From: Tistrella bauzanensis
GTDB lineage: Bacteria > Pseudomonadota > Alphaproteobacteria > Tistrellales > Tistrellaceae
Length of the DNA: 64,000 nt
NCBI RefSeq assembly: GCF_014636235.1
Contig: NZ_BMDZ01000004.1
Span: 89,616-153,615, forward strand
Reading direction: 5' to 3'
Position 1 is the first letter of the stretch. Each line of letters opens with the position of its first letter. The notes under the pieces were generated by a model that made no database searches, had not been told where the DNA came from, and worked only from the letters and a program-made list of their open reading frames with translations. Below, piece after piece: positions 15,709 to 25,569 of this stretch. Position numbers and translations under genes: made by a program.

Positions 15709-18050
15709 GCCCGCGCGACCCCACCGACACCCCCGACCCGGCAGCCGGCGGCCAGCCCCGCCCGGCGGCGCCCCGTTCGATCGGCACCCCGGCGCCGCGC
15801 GTGGATGGGCGCGCCAAGGTGACCGGCAGCGCCACCTATCCCGCCGACACGCCGATTGCCGGGCTGGCCCATGCGGTGCTGGTGACCGCAGACATCGCCC
15901 GTGGCCGGCTGCTGCGGCTGGACACCACCGCCGCGACCGCGCTTGACGGCGTGATCGGCGTGCTGAACCATGAAGACGTGGCTGGCCGGATGGAGACACC
16001 GCGCTTCGGGGTCGCCGCATCGTCGATGGCGCCGCTGCATGATCGGATGATCCGGCATGACGGCCAGATCATCGCGGTGGTGGTGGCCGAGACGCCCGAG
16101 ATCGCCGACGAGGCGGCGGCATTGCTGCGGCCTGACTATGAGACCGAGGAACCCTCAACCGGCTTCGACAGCCCCGGCGCCGAAACCGTGGCCGCCAAAG
16201 ATGCCGCCGGCCGCCGCGATCCGGCGATGGGCGATGTCGATGCCGCTTTCGCCACGGCGGCGCGGGTGCTGGAGGCCGATTACGAAACCCCCACCCAGCA
16301 CCACAATGCGATCGAGCTGTTCTCGACCACCGCGGTCTGGGATGGCGATCATCTGACGGTCCATGATCCGTCGCAGAACGTGAACGGCTGGCGCCACGAA
16401 CTGGCCCGGCAATTGCGCATCGATCCGGGCCGCGTGCGGGTGGTGTCGGCCTATGTCGGCGGCGCCTTCGGCGGCAAGGGGCCGATGACCGGCCGCACGG
16501 CGCTGATTGCCTTTGCCGCCCGTCATGTCGGCCGGCCGCTGCGCTGCGTGGCGACCCGCGCCCAGGGCTTCACCACCACCACCTATCGCGCGGAAACCCG
16601 CCAGACGATCCGCATGGCGGTGGATGGCGACGCGCGGATCACCGGCTTTGTCCATAACGGCGCCGAGGTGACCTCACGCGCCGATCCGTATCTGGTCGGC
16701 GGCAATTCGGTGACCAGCCGCCTGTATGGCTATGGCAGCGTCGCCACCCGGCTGGATCTGGTGCGGGCCGACCGGGCCACGCCCGGCTATATGCGATCGC
16801 CGCCCGAGACGCCCTATCTGTTCGCGCTGGAAAGCGCCATGGACGAGATGGCCGAGGCGTTGTCGATGGACCCGATCGATTTCCGGCGCCGCAACGACAC
16901 CCTGATCGATCCGCTGACCAACCGGGCCTATAGCAGCCGCATGCTGATGCCCTGCTATGATGCCGCGTCGCTGGCTTTCGGCTGGGCCGATCGCGACCCG
17001 CGCCCCGGATCGATGCAGGATGGCGACTGGCTGGTGGGCATGGGCTGCGCCAGTGCGGTGTATCCGGCCAACATCGCCGCCGCCACCGCGCGCGTGCGGC
17101 TGCTGTCATCGGGCGCGGTGCTGGTGGATACCGCCAGCCACGAGATCGGCACCGGCCTGCGCACGGTGGCCAGCCAGATGGCGGCGGAATGTCTGGGCGC
17201 GCCGCTGGATGCCGTGACCATCCAGGTCGGGGACAGCGACCTGCCGCCGGCGCCGGTTTCAGGCGGATCCAATTCCACCGCCAGTGTGTGTTCGGCCATC
17301 TCGAAAGCCTGCGACGCGGTGCGCGCCGATCTGTTCGCCCGGCTGACCGCCCCCGGCGCCGGCCCCTTCGCCGGCATGGATGCGACATCGCTGGACCTGA
17401 AGGACGGCCGCGTCACCGCCCATGGCCCGTCGATGAGCCTGCACGACGCCATGGCCGCGGCCGGCATCGCCGCCATCGACCATCTGGGCGAATTCGTGCC
17501 CGACGGCATGAAACCCGACGCCGTCGATAAACTGCGCCACGGCGGCACGCCGATGCGCGGCGGCGGTTCGGGCGACCTGGCCCGCCATGCCATGGGTGCC
17601 GTGTTCGCGGAAATCCGCATCCACCGCCGCACCCTGGATATCCGGGTGCCACGGATGGTGGGCGCCTTCGCCGCCGGCCGGATCATGAACCCGCTGAGCG
17701 CCCGCAGCCAACTGTCGGGCGGGATGATCTGGGGCCTGTCGGCCGCGCTGATGGAGGAAACGGTTCTGGACCACCGGGCGGCGCGGGTCGTGAACCATGA
17801 TCTTGAAAATTATCTGATGCCGGTCAACGCCGATATCGGCGCGGTCGACGTCATCCTGATGCCCGAGCACGACACCGCCGGCAACCCGTCGGGCATCAAA
17901 GGTCTGGGCGAGCTTGGCAATGTCGGCATGACCGCCGCGATCGCCAATGCCGTTCATCATGCGACCGGGCGACGCCAGCGCCGGCTGCCGATCCGGCCGG
18001 ACCGGCTGTTCGTCGCCACCGCGCCCGCCCGCCCGGACGCCACCACCTGA
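15705..18050 (+). CDS. PaoC-like molybdopterin-binding aldehyde oxidoreductase large subunit
   Basis: A 781-residue catalytic subunit. It has the xanthine-oxidase-family start GTPAPRVDGRAKVTGSATYPAD, the molybdenum cofactor loops GGAFGGKG and TPGYMRSPPETP, and the catalytic Glu736 in IKGLGELGNVG. E. coli PaoC oxidises aromatic aldehydes and the same can be expected here. Together with the two preceding genes it forms a complete alpha-beta-gamma set. A dedicated MoCo insertion chaperone of the XdhC/PaoD type is not found in the downstream genes, so maturation must depend on one encoded elsewhere. Confidence 0.9.
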   Translation: MSPRDPTDTPDPAAGGQPRPAAPRSIGTPAPRVDGRAKVTGSATYPADTPIAGLAHAVLVTADIARGRLLRLDTTAATALDGVIGVLNHEDVAGRMETPRFGVAASSMAPLHDRMIRHDGQIIAVVVAETPEIADEAAALLRPDYETEEPSTGFDSPGAETVAAKDAAGRRDPAMGDVDAAFATAARVLEADYETPTQHHNAIELFSTTAVWDGDHLTVHDPSQNVNGWRHELARQLRIDPGRVRVVSAYVGGAFGGKGPMTGRTALIAFAARHVGRPLRCVATRAQGFTTTTYRAETRQTIRMAVDGDARITGFVHNGAEVTSRADPYLVGGNSVTSRLYGYGSVATRLDLVRADRATPGYMRSPPETPYLFALESAMDEMAEALSMDPIDFRRRNDTLIDPLTNRAYSSRMLMPCYDAASLAFGWADRDPRPGSMQDGDWLVGMGCASAVYPANIAAATARVRLLSSGAVLVDTASHEIGTGLRTVASQMAAECLGAPLDAVTIQVGDSDLPPAPVSGGSNSTASVCSAISKACDAVRADLFARLTAPGAGPFAGMDATSLDLKDGRVTAHGPSMSLHDAMAAAGIAAIDHLGEFVPDGMKPDAVDKLRHGGTPMRGGGSGDLARHAMGAVFAEIRIHRRTLDIRVPRMVGAFAAGRIMNPLSARSQLSGGMIWGLSAALMEETVLDHRAARVVNHDLENYLMPVNADIGAVDVILMPEHDTAGNPSGIKGLGELGNVGMTAAIANAVHHATGRRQRRLPIRPDRLFVATAPARPDATT

Positions 18051-18078
18051 CACACCGACAGACCGAGGATATCCCATC

Positions 18079-19233
18079 ATGAAAGCCGTTGTGTTCCACG
18101 ATATCGGCGACATCCGGCTGGACGAGGTCGCCGAGCCGTCTTTGCGCAGCCCGACCGACGCGATCGTGCGCATCACCACCAGCGCGATCTGCGGCACCGA
18201 TCTGCATATGGTGCGCGGCACCATGCCGGGCATGAAGCCCGGCACGATCCTGGGCCATGAGGGGATCGGTATCGTCGAGGAACTGGGCGCCGACGTCCGC
18301 AACCTGAAGGTCGGCGACCGGGTGGTGATCCCGTCGACCATCGGCTGCGGCTGGTGCGCTTATTGCCGGTCGGGCTATCTGGCGCAATGCGACACAGCCA
18401 ATCCCAATGGGCCGCAGGCCGGCACCGCCTTCTTCGGCGGACCGGAACAGACCGGGCCGTTCGACGGGTTGCAGGCCGACTATGCCCGCGTGCCCCATGC
18501 CAATGTCGGGCTGATGCGGCTGCCCGACGGGATCAGCGACGATCAGGCGATCATGCTGTCCGACATCTTCCCCACCGGCTATTTCGGCGCCGACATCGCC
18601 GAGATCACCGAGGGCGACACCGTGGCGGTGTTCGGCTGCGGGCCGGTCGGCCAGTTCGCGATCATCTCGGCCCGTCTGCTTGGGGCTGAACGGGTGATCG
18701 CGGTCGACCGCCTGCCCGACCGGCTGGAGGCGGCGCGCGCCCAGGGTGCCGAGATCGTGAATTTCGAAGAGGAAGACCCGGTCGAGGCGATCCGCGCCCT
18801 GACCGGCGGCATCGGCGCCGACCGGGTGATCGACGCGGTGGGCGTGGATGCCGCAGCGCCCGGCAGTCCGCCCGGCGCCGACAGCACCCAGGTGCTGGAC
18901 TGGGCGATCCCCGCCATGGCCAAGGCCGGCACGCTGGCGATCATCGGCGTCTACCCGCCACAGATCCGCACCTTCCCCATCGGCCAGGCGATGAACCGCA
19001 ATGTCACCATCAACATGGGCAACTGCAACCATCGCCGCTATCTGCCACGGCTGATCGATCTGGTGCAGAGCGGCGCGGTCGACCCGGCGAAGGTGCTGAC
19101 CCGCCACCGGCCGATCCTGTCGGCGATCGATGCCTACAAGGCCTTCGACAGCCAGGGCGATGGCTGGTTGAAGGTCGCGCTGACCCCCGGCACCGGGGCG
19201 GCATCCGGCGGTGACGGCAGTCCGGGTCGATGA
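18079..19233 (+). CDS. Zinc-dependent alcohol dehydrogenase (MDR family)
   Basis: A 384-residue cytosolic NAD(P)-dependent dehydrogenase. The catalytic zinc site is ICGTDLHM with GHEGIGIVEE; the structural-zinc-like lobe CGWCAYCRSGYLAQC follows; the nucleotide fold shows VFGCGPVGQFA. This pattern resembles glutathione-independent formaldehyde dehydrogenase and related MDR enzymes of about 380-400 residues. It lies directly downstream of the PaoABC-like genes (28-base gap), so an alcohol-to-aldehyde-to-acid route through the two enzymes is plausible. The ATG at 18079 is preceded by GAGG. Confidence 0.87.
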   Translation: MKAVVFHDIGDIRLDEVAEPSLRSPTDAIVRITTSAICGTDLHMVRGTMPGMKPGTILGHEGIGIVEELGADVRNLKVGDRVVIPSTIGCGWCAYCRSGYLAQCDTANPNGPQAGTAFFGGPEQTGPFDGLQADYARVPHANVGLMRLPDGISDDQAIMLSDIFPTGYFGADIAEITEGDTVAVFGCGPVGQFAIISARLLGAERVIAVDRLPDRLEAARAQGAEIVNFEEEDPVEAIRALTGGIGADRVIDAVGVDAAAPGSPPGADSTQVLDWAIPAMAKAGTLAIIGVYPPQIRTFPIGQAMNRNVTINMGNCNHRRYLPRLIDLVQSGAVDPAKVLTRHRPILSAIDAYKAFDSQGDGWLKVALTPGTGAASGGDGSPGR

Positions 19234-19236
19234 ACG

Positions 19237-20412
19237 GTGGACCGCCTGCAGACCCCTGAATGGCTGGCGGCGCTGGCGGCATCGATGCCGGCCGGCACCG
19301 GTGCCCTGATGTTGCTGGTGGTGGCGATCGGGCTGGCCCTGATCGCCCACCGGCTGTTCTTCCGCGTTCTGCGGCTGGTGATCCCGCATACCGGCATCGG
19401 CCTGCGCACCGAGATGATCCGGCGCTTGAAGGGGCCTGTGCGGCTGGCGCTGATCCTGCTGGCGCTGCGCGCCGTGGCGCCCGAGGTGGCGCCCGAGGAA
19501 AGCCAGAGCGTGATCATCGCCCGGGTGCTGCAACTGGGCGTGATCGGGCTGATCGGCTGGATCGCGATCACCATCGTGCAGACCGTGGTCGACATCAACA
19601 AGCGCCGCTATCGGATCGATGTCGCCGACAACCTGCTGGCCCGCAAGCACCGCACCCAGTTGATGCTGCTGCAACGGGTGGTCATCGGCCTGGTCGTGGT
19701 GCTGACCGTCGCCGCCATGCTGATGACCTTTCCGTCGGTGCGTCAGTTCGGTGTCAGCCTGTTCGCATCGGCCGGTGTCGCCGGCATCATCTTCGGTCTT
19801 GCCGCACAGCCGATCCTGTCGAACCTGATCGCCGGCATCCAGATCGCCATCACCCAGCCGATCCGGCTGGAAGACGCGGTGGTGGTGGAGAATGAATGGG
19901 GCTGGGTCGAGGAGATCACCTCGACCTATGTGGTGATCCGGCTGTGGGACTGGCGACGACTGGTGCTGCCGCTGTCGTATTTCATTCAGCAACCGTTCCA
20001 GAACTGGACCCGCCATAACGCCGCGATCATCGGATCGGTGGTCTGGCAGGTGGATTACAGCATGTCGTTCGAGCGCATGCGCCTGAAGCTGAACGCGTTT
20101 CTGGACGAGAGCAAATTATGGGACGGCAATGTCCGGGTGTTGCAGGTGATCGACACCACCGAGCGCACGGTGACCATCCGCGCGCTGATGAGTGCCAGCA
20201 ATTCGCCCACCGCCTGGGATCTGCGCTGCGAGATCCGCGAGAAGATGCTGGTCTGGATGCAGCAGGAATGCCCGGACGCAATGCCGCGCCTGCGCAGCGA
20301 CCTGTTCCCGCGCGGCCATGCCAATGGCGAGGACAAGGGCCGCGCCGCGCCCGTGGAGGGCCAGGAACCACTGACGGACGCGGCCATGGAAAGGTTGGGC
20401 CGACGACAGTGA
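19237..20412 (+). CDS. MscS family mechanosensitive ion channel
   Basis: A 391-residue inner-membrane protein with about five transmembrane segments. The pore-lining helix and following beta domain are recognised in LFASAGVAGIIFGLAAQPIL, then NLIAGIQIAITQPIRLEDAV and the conserved GWVEEITSTYVVIRLWDWRRLVLP. It would open as a pressure valve under hypo-osmotic stress. The GTG start is three bases after the alcohol dehydrogenase stop, so the gene is part of the same transcript; no ATG gives a better N-terminus. Why a channel gene sits between two oxidoreductase modules is unclear. It may also help to vent organic acids. Confidence 0.87.
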   Translation: MDRLQTPEWLAALAASMPAGTGALMLLVVAIGLALIAHRLFFRVLRLVIPHTGIGLRTEMIRRLKGPVRLALILLALRAVAPEVAPEESQSVIIARVLQLGVIGLIGWIAITIVQTVVDINKRRYRIDVADNLLARKHRTQLMLLQRVVIGLVVVLTVAAMLMTFPSVRQFGVSLFASAGVAGIIFGLAAQPILSNLIAGIQIAITQPIRLEDAVVVENEWGWVEEITSTYVVIRLWDWRRLVLPLSYFIQQPFQNWTRHNAAIIGSVVWQVDYSMSFERMRLKLNAFLDESKLWDGNVRVLQVIDTTERTVTIRALMSASNSPTAWDLRCEIREKMLVWMQQECPDAMPRLRSDLFPRGHANGEDKGRAAPVEGQEPLTDAAMERLGRRQ

Positions 20413-20466
20413 TGCAGCACCGGACACGCCCCGTCCCGCCATGACCACAGGGAGTCCCCGCCCCTT

Positions 20467-23316
20467 ATGCCCGATATCCCGCACCGTTTGACCCCGCGGC
20501 CCGCCGACATCTCGCGCCGCTCGTTCCTGAAGGCCGCCGCCGCCGCCGGTGTCACCGCGGCCGTCATCCCGCTGCACCGCGCGCTTGGCGCCATGGCCGA
20601 TGCCAGGGTCGCCCAGCCGCCGCACTGGCTGGACGAGGCCGGCCGCATCCGGTTCCGTCGTGACGGCATCACCAAGGTCATCGGCGACAAGGTGTTCGCC
20701 ATCGACATCCGCGCCCGCGACATGCCGGGCTGGCCGGACGAACAGGCCCACGGCTTCCTGATCCGCGCGACCCGCGCCGACCGGGTTTTCGAGGATATCG
20801 ACCTGTCGATGCTGCCCGACGATCTGGCGCCCGACCGGATCGTGCGCGACGCCGATCTGAAGGCCGATGGCGTCACCATGCCGGAGCGCGACTTCTATGG
20901 CGATCTGCTGCTGGCGCGCGGCGAGACGCCGGTGTTTCTGGGCCATCCGGTGGCGCTGCTGATCTATCACGACTATGCCCGCTTCCGGGCGGCGAAGCGG
21001 CTGGTGCAGTTCGACCACCGCGCCGTGCGCTATGGCCGCGAAACCGGCATCCAGCAGCGCGACCCTTATGGCCGCGCGCGCTATGTCCGGGTCGGCGGCG
21101 CCACGCCCTATGATCCGGACCGGTTCTCGGCCCTGAAGAACACCCTGCTGATGCCATCGGTGCAGAACCGCGGCGAGGCGTGGCCCGACCGGAACCAGAG
21201 CGGCGGCCCGCCCGAACAGGCGATGTACTGGGCGGGCGAGATCGCCCGCGACATCGACACGCCACAGGATGGACATCTGGTCATCCGGCGGCGGTTTTCC
21301 TCGCAATATGTCGATCCGGCGGCGATGGAAACCGATAACGGCAACGCCTGGTACGATCCGGCGAGCGGCCGGCTGCATGTGGTGACCGGCACCCAGTCGC
21401 CCTATACCAATGCCGATCACATCATGACCATGGTCAGGGGCAGCCGGTTCGCGCTGAACGGGCTGATGTTCCATCCCGGCTATACGGTGGGCTATGGCCA
21501 GAAGGAACATCATTCCTTCCCCTATTACGTCGCCATGGCGGCGCTTTATGGCGACGGCCGGCCGGTGCGGATGGCGCTGGATCGATGGGAGCACTTCCAG
21601 AGCGCGATCAAGCGCCATCCCTTCGCCATCGACACCACGCTGGCGGTCGACCGCGAGACCGGCCGGTTTCTGGCCCTGCGCAGCGCCTTGACCGGCGATG
21701 GCGGCGGGCGGGCCAATTTCAGCGCATCGGTGGGCCAGGTGGCGGCGTCGGCGCTGCAATCGATCTATTATCTGCCCAAAAGCGATCTGGCGGTGCGGAT
21801 GGAGGCATCGCGCGCCCCCACCGCCGGGTCGATGCGCGGCTATGGCACCCTGCAATCGATGGCCACGACCGAGATGCTGGTCGACGAGGTGGCGGACGAG
21901 CTGGGGATCGATGCGATCGAGCTGCGCCGGCGCAACGTGCTGCGCGCCGGCATGAAGAACACGCAGGGCGCCATTCCGGCCGGATCGATCCGCGCGCATG
22001 AACTGCTGGACCGCGCGGCCGCCCACCCGCTGTGGACGGGCCGCGCCGATCGCAAGCGCCAGTATGAGGCCGATCGTCCCGGCTATCACTATGGTGTCGG
22101 CTTTGCCTGTGTGCACAAGGATTACGGCACCGGCGCCGAGGCCGCGATCGCCCAGGTGGAGGTCAGCCCCGAGGGCCGGATCCTGTTGCGTCATGTCTGC
22201 ACCGAAATCGGCAACGGCTCCACCTCGTCGCAGATGCTGGTGGTGGCCGACTGGCTGGGGCGCCCGGCCGATGACGCCGATTTCGCGGTGATCGACTGGC
22301 CGAACCTGCCGCTGACCTCGAATGACGAACCCTATAGCATGACCCAGGAGGATCAGGACCAGCGGGCGCGCGATCCCCACTGGGTGCCCCGGATCACCTC
22401 GCCGCGCAGCGCCTCGAATTCGGCCTATTATCTGTCGCACGCAACGCGTGAGGCGGCACGGGTGCTGTTCGAACGCGGGCTGTGGCCGGCGGCGCTGTCG
22501 ATCTGGCGCGAGGGCATCGGCGGCGGTCAGGCGGCGCCGCTGGCGGTGGATCGCCGCCACGCGGTCTGGCAGGGCGGGATGCTGCGGGCGCTGTCGCTGG
22601 AGCCGCTGTCGCTCGACCGGCTGGCCGCGCGCGCCCATGCCATGGGGCTGGTGACCGGCACGGTGGTACATACCTTCAACCGCTGGGCCTGGACCGAGGC
22701 CGAATTCGACCTGGATGGCGAGGTGGTACGCTGGCCGATCGATGCCCTGGCGCTGCGCTGGGGCGAGGGCGCGCCGGCCGGCCGCCGCGCGCGGATGAGC
22801 GACGCCGGCTATGCCTTTCAGCCGCGCCGGCGGGTGTTCTATCCGCCGGTTCAGCGCAACAACGCCGCCGTGGTCTATTACGCGCCGGTGGCGACCCTGG
22901 TGGAACTGGCCGTCAACGGCGGGTCGGGCGAGGTGACCCTGCTGTCGCATCATTCCTGGATGGAATGCGGCAACATGATCGTGCCCGAGCTGGTCTCGGG
23001 CCAGTTGCAGGGCGGCATCGCCATGGGCATCGGCCATGCGCTGTACGAAGACCTGCCGCTCTATGAGGACGGCCCCGGCAACGGCACCTGGAATTTCAAC
23101 CGCTATCGCCTGCCGCGCGCGGCCGATGTCGCGGTGTGGCGCCAGACCGGCGAGGTGATCCCGCCGCTGTCGCCGTCCGATCCGCCGAAAGGCATCGCCG
23201 AGGTAACCATGATCCCGGTGGTGGCCGCGATCGCCAACGGCGTCGCGCATGCCATCGGCCACCGGTTCCGCGACCTGCCGGTCACCGCCGATAAGATCCG
23301 CGAGGTGCTGTCATGA
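20467..23316 (+). CDS. Exported molybdopterin-dependent aldehyde oxidoreductase large subunit (Tat signal)
   Basis: A 949-residue xanthine-oxidase-superfamily catalytic subunit of the periplasmic type (aldehyde dehydrogenase/isoquinoline 1-oxidoreductase beta group). A twin-arginine signal DISRRSFLKAAAAAG lies at about residues 15-29. GYGQKEHHSFPYYVA and SMRGYGTLQSM correspond to MoCo-contact loops, and the active-site Glu is probably Glu912 in PKGIAEVTMIP, a variant of the usual GxGE. The next two genes give its [2Fe-2S] and cytochrome subunits, with four-base overlaps at both junctions. Electrons should flow from the aldehyde to MoCo, Fe-S, haem c and then the respiratory chain. The exact substrate is unknown. 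Confidence 0.87.
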   Translation: MPDIPHRLTPRPADISRRSFLKAAAAAGVTAAVIPLHRALGAMADARVAQPPHWLDEAGRIRFRRDGITKVIGDKVFAIDIRARDMPGWPDEQAHGFLIRATRADRVFEDIDLSMLPDDLAPDRIVRDADLKADGVTMPERDFYGDLLLARGETPVFLGHPVALLIYHDYARFRAAKRLVQFDHRAVRYGRETGIQQRDPYGRARYVRVGGATPYDPDRFSALKNTLLMPSVQNRGEAWPDRNQSGGPPEQAMYWAGEIARDIDTPQDGHLVIRRRFSSQYVDPAAMETDNGNAWYDPASGRLHVVTGTQSPYTNADHIMTMVRGSRFALNGLMFHPGYTVGYGQKEHHSFPYYVAMAALYGDGRPVRMALDRWEHFQSAIKRHPFAIDTTLAVDRETGRFLALRSALTGDGGGRANFSASVGQVAASALQSIYYLPKSDLAVRMEASRAPTAGSMRGYGTLQSMATTEMLVDEVADELGIDAIELRRRNVLRAGMKNTQGAIPAGSIRAHELLDRAAAHPLWTGRADRKRQYEADRPGYHYGVGFACVHKDYGTGAEAAIAQVEVSPEGRILLRHVCTEIGNGSTSSQMLVVADWLGRPADDADFAVIDWPNLPLTSNDEPYSMTQEDQDQRARDPHWVPRITSPRSASNSAYYLSHATREAARVLFERGLWPAALSIWREGIGGGQAAPLAVDRRHAVWQGGMLRALSLEPLSLDRLAARAHAMGLVTGTVVHTFNRWAWTEAEFDLDGEVVRWPIDALALRWGEGAPAGRRARMSDAGYAFQPRRRVFYPPVQRNNAAVVYYAPVATLVELAVNGGSGEVTLLSHHSWMECGNMIVPELVSGQLQGGIAMGIGHALYEDLPLYEDGPGNGTWNFNRYRLPRAADVAVWRQTGEVIPPLSPSDPPKGIAEVTMIPVVAAIANGVAHAIGHRFRDLPVTADKIREVLS

Positions 23317-23897
23317 CCATCGCCACCACAGCCGTCAGCCTGACCGTGAATGGCCGCCCGGTGGGGCCGGTGGAGGTGCCACAGGATCTGATGATGCTGG
23401 AATTCCTGCAGGAATATCTGAACCTGACCGGCACCCGCTATGGCTGCGGCCAGGGCGTGTGCCGGGCCTGCACGATCATCATCGATCATCCCGACGGCCG
23501 CTCGGAGGCGGTGGCAAGCTGCATCACCGGCGCCGCCTATCTGAACGGCGCCCGCATCCGCACCATCGAGGGCCACGCCACCCGCGACGATGCCGGCACG
23601 GTGACGGCGCTGTCGGCCATTCAACAGGCCTATCTTGAGCATTTCTCGTTCCAGTGCAGCTATTGCACGCCCGGTTTCGTGAACGGCGCCACGGTGCTGA
23701 TCGAGCGGCTGGCCCGCGAACCGGTGAATCGGGCAGATGTGGAACAGGTGGTGCTGGACGGCATGAACCGGCATATCTGCCGCTGCACCGGCTATGTCCG
23801 CTATCTGACGGCGGTGAAGGACGTGATCCTGTCGACGCCGGGCCTGACGGTGGATGGCCCCGCCCGGCCGGGTGGCCGTGAGGGAGATGCGCCATGA
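23313..23897 (+). CDS. [2Fe-2S] subunit of the exported aldehyde oxidoreductase
   Basis: A 194-residue iron-sulfur subunit. The first cluster cysteines are in YGCGQGVCRACT and ASC, the second in FQCSYCTPGFVNG and HICRCTGYVRYL. There is no signal peptide of its own, as is usual for this class; it would be co-translocated through Tat bound to the large subunit. The start overlaps the large-subunit stop and its own stop overlaps the cytochrome gene start, so stoichiometric coupled translation is expected. Confidence 0.9.
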   Translation: MTIATTAVSLTVNGRPVGPVEVPQDLMMLEFLQEYLNLTGTRYGCGQGVCRACTIIIDHPDGRSEAVASCITGAAYLNGARIRTIEGHATRDDAGTVTALSAIQQAYLEHFSFQCSYCTPGFVNGATVLIERLAREPVNRADVEQVVLDGMNRHICRCTGYVRYLTAVKDVILSTPGLTVDGPARPGGREGDAP

Positions 23898-25219
23898 AAC
23901 GCTGGCTTGGCATCACCCTGATCGCCGGTGCCGTGGTGGTGGTGGCGGGCGCGGGTGCGGTCTTCGCGCTGTCGGGCGCCGGCCCGATCCCCGAGGCGAC
24001 TGTCGATTTCGACCAGCTGGACGATGACGGCCGCGCCGAGCTGGTGGCGCGCGGCCGCTATGTCGCCCGCGCCGCCGACTGTGCCGCCTGCCACACATCC
24101 GAGGATGATCTGGCCTATGCCGGCGGGCTGGCGATGGAAACCCCGTTCGGAACCATCTATGGCAGCAACATCACGCCATCGGCCGATCACGGCATCGGCG
24201 GCTGGTCGGCCGACGACCTGTATCGCAGCCTTGCCTATGGCATCATGCCCGACGGCACCCGGCTGTACCCGGCCATGCCCTATACCTCATACCATGCCAT
24301 GACCCGCGCCGATGTCGACGCGCTGTGGCTGTATCTGATGAGCCGGCCGCCGGTGGAGAAACCCGACCGACCGGCCGAGATGATGGTCCCGTTCAACATC
24401 CGCCCGGCGATCGCGCTGTGGAACATGGTGTTCCGGCCCGACGACGAGGACGACGTCGCCCCGGGGGCCGGTCATGCGGAGGGCGCCTCCCAGGACTGGC
24501 GGCGCGGCCGCTATCTGGTCGAGGTGCTGGGCCATTGCGGCGAGTGCCACACCCCCCGCAACCTCGCCTATGCGAGGGACGACGACCGACCTCTGAAGGG
24601 CGAGGTGATCGAGGGCGCACTCGCCCCCGATATCAGCGCCGACGGCCTGGCCGCGCGCGGCTGGACCCGGCCGGATCTGGAAGCCTTCCTGTCAACCGGG
24701 CTGGCCCCGCAGGGCACCATGACCTTCCGGATGTATCCGGTGCTGAACCATTCCACCCGCTTCCTGACCGATGCCGACATCGCCGCCATGGCCGGCTATC
24801 TGATCGACGGCGACGCGGCCGGCGGCGGCAGGCCGGCAGCCCCGACGCCGGATGGCGTGCCACCACCTGGGCCACCACCTGGGCCACCACCGGGCGATGA
24901 CGACGGCCACCGGCTGTATACCGGCCTCTGCGCCGGCTGCCACGGCACCGATGGCGAGGGCCATCCCCATGCCTCGGTGCCGCTTGCCACCAACACCACC
25001 GCGATGCTCGACGACCCGATCAATCTGGTGAAGATCATCCGCGACGGCGTGCCGGCCCGCCGACTGGCCAATCAGGAACGGCTTCAGGAAATGCCGCCCT
25101 TCGGCGACCGGTTGAGCGACGACGAGATGGCGACGCTGGTCAATTACCTCCGCACCCGCTGGGGCGGCCGCCCCGCCGACGTGACCGCGGCGGATGTGGC
25201 GGAGATCGACGACGATTAA
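23894..25219 (+). CDS. Tri-haem cytochrome c subunit of the exported aldehyde oxidoreductase
   Basis: A 441-residue periplasmic, membrane-anchored cytochrome. An N-terminal hydrophobic segment (ITLIAGAVVVVAGAGAVFAL) is followed by three haem-binding motifs, CAACH at about residue 60, CGECH at about residue 217 and CAGCH at about residue 343, each with a likely Met ligand downstream. A Pro-rich linker PPPGPPPGPPPGDDD separates the second and third domains. Such cytochromes take electrons from the Fe-S subunit and pass them to ubiquinone or to a terminal oxidase. It ends the 11-kb plus-strand oxidoreductase block. Confidence 0.9.
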   Translation: MKRWLGITLIAGAVVVVAGAGAVFALSGAGPIPEATVDFDQLDDDGRAELVARGRYVARAADCAACHTSEDDLAYAGGLAMETPFGTIYGSNITPSADHGIGGWSADDLYRSLAYGIMPDGTRLYPAMPYTSYHAMTRADVDALWLYLMSRPPVEKPDRPAEMMVPFNIRPAIALWNMVFRPDDEDDVAPGAGHAEGASQDWRRGRYLVEVLGHCGECHTPRNLAYARDDDRPLKGEVIEGALAPDISADGLAARGWTRPDLEAFLSTGLAPQGTMTFRMYPVLNHSTRFLTDADIAAMAGYLIDGDAAGGGRPAAPTPDGVPPPGPPPGPPPGDDDGHRLYTGLCAGCHGTDGEGHPHASVPLATNTTAMLDDPINLVKIIRDGVPARRLANQERLQEMPPFGDRLSDDEMATLVNYLRTRWGGRPADVTAADVAEIDDD

Positions 25220-25447
25220 CGGCGGCCGGCCGGTCAACAGCGCCTCGGTATCGCCATCCAGCAGCGTCGACGCGGTGGATACCTCGGGCACGACCTCGGC
25301 CGTGTTGATATGTGGTCTGTCCGTCGGCGCCATCATGCGCCTGCTGCCCGTCATCCCGTGCCTTCCGGCCTTTTCGTCTGGACGACCCACGTCTACACAG
25401 TGGCTGTCAGGCAAGGGCCGCGCCCGGTCCACCACCGACGGGATGAA
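25220..25447. other. Intergenic region without recognisable gene
   Basis: These bases lie between the cytochrome stop and the promoter-like TTGACA at 25448. Short open frames exist on both strands but show no family similarity, no ribosome-binding site and no consistent codon bias. No clear terminator for the long upstream operon is visible. Confidence 0.5.
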
Positions 25448-25476
25448 TTGACAGGCCACTTCGCCTGCCATTACCT
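25448..25476 (+). promoter_or_regulatory. Candidate promoter of small peptide gene 1
   Basis: TTGACA at 25448-25453, a 17-base spacer, and TTACCT at 25471-25476. The spacer starts GGCCAC and contains CGCC, a pattern repeated in front of the second peptide gene. The ATG is at 25570, giving a leader of about 85 bases. Confidence 0.45.
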
Positions 25477-25569
25477 TCCCCCCCTCATGTCCAGTGGCAG
25501 GTTGGTGACATGGCCACCGGTCATCGGACCGATCGAGAGAACCCGGACCCGTGAAAGGAACCCGGTTAT

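Noticed and set aside
17896-20016. 706-residue minus-strand frame across the alcohol dehydrogenase and MscS genes
   Set aside because: Product is Asp/His/Gln-rich without any domain; both plus-strand genes are certain.
20116-23262. 1048-residue minus-strand frame opposite the exported oxidoreductase gene
   Set aside because: Antisense shadow of a high-GC gene with strong family evidence on the plus strand.
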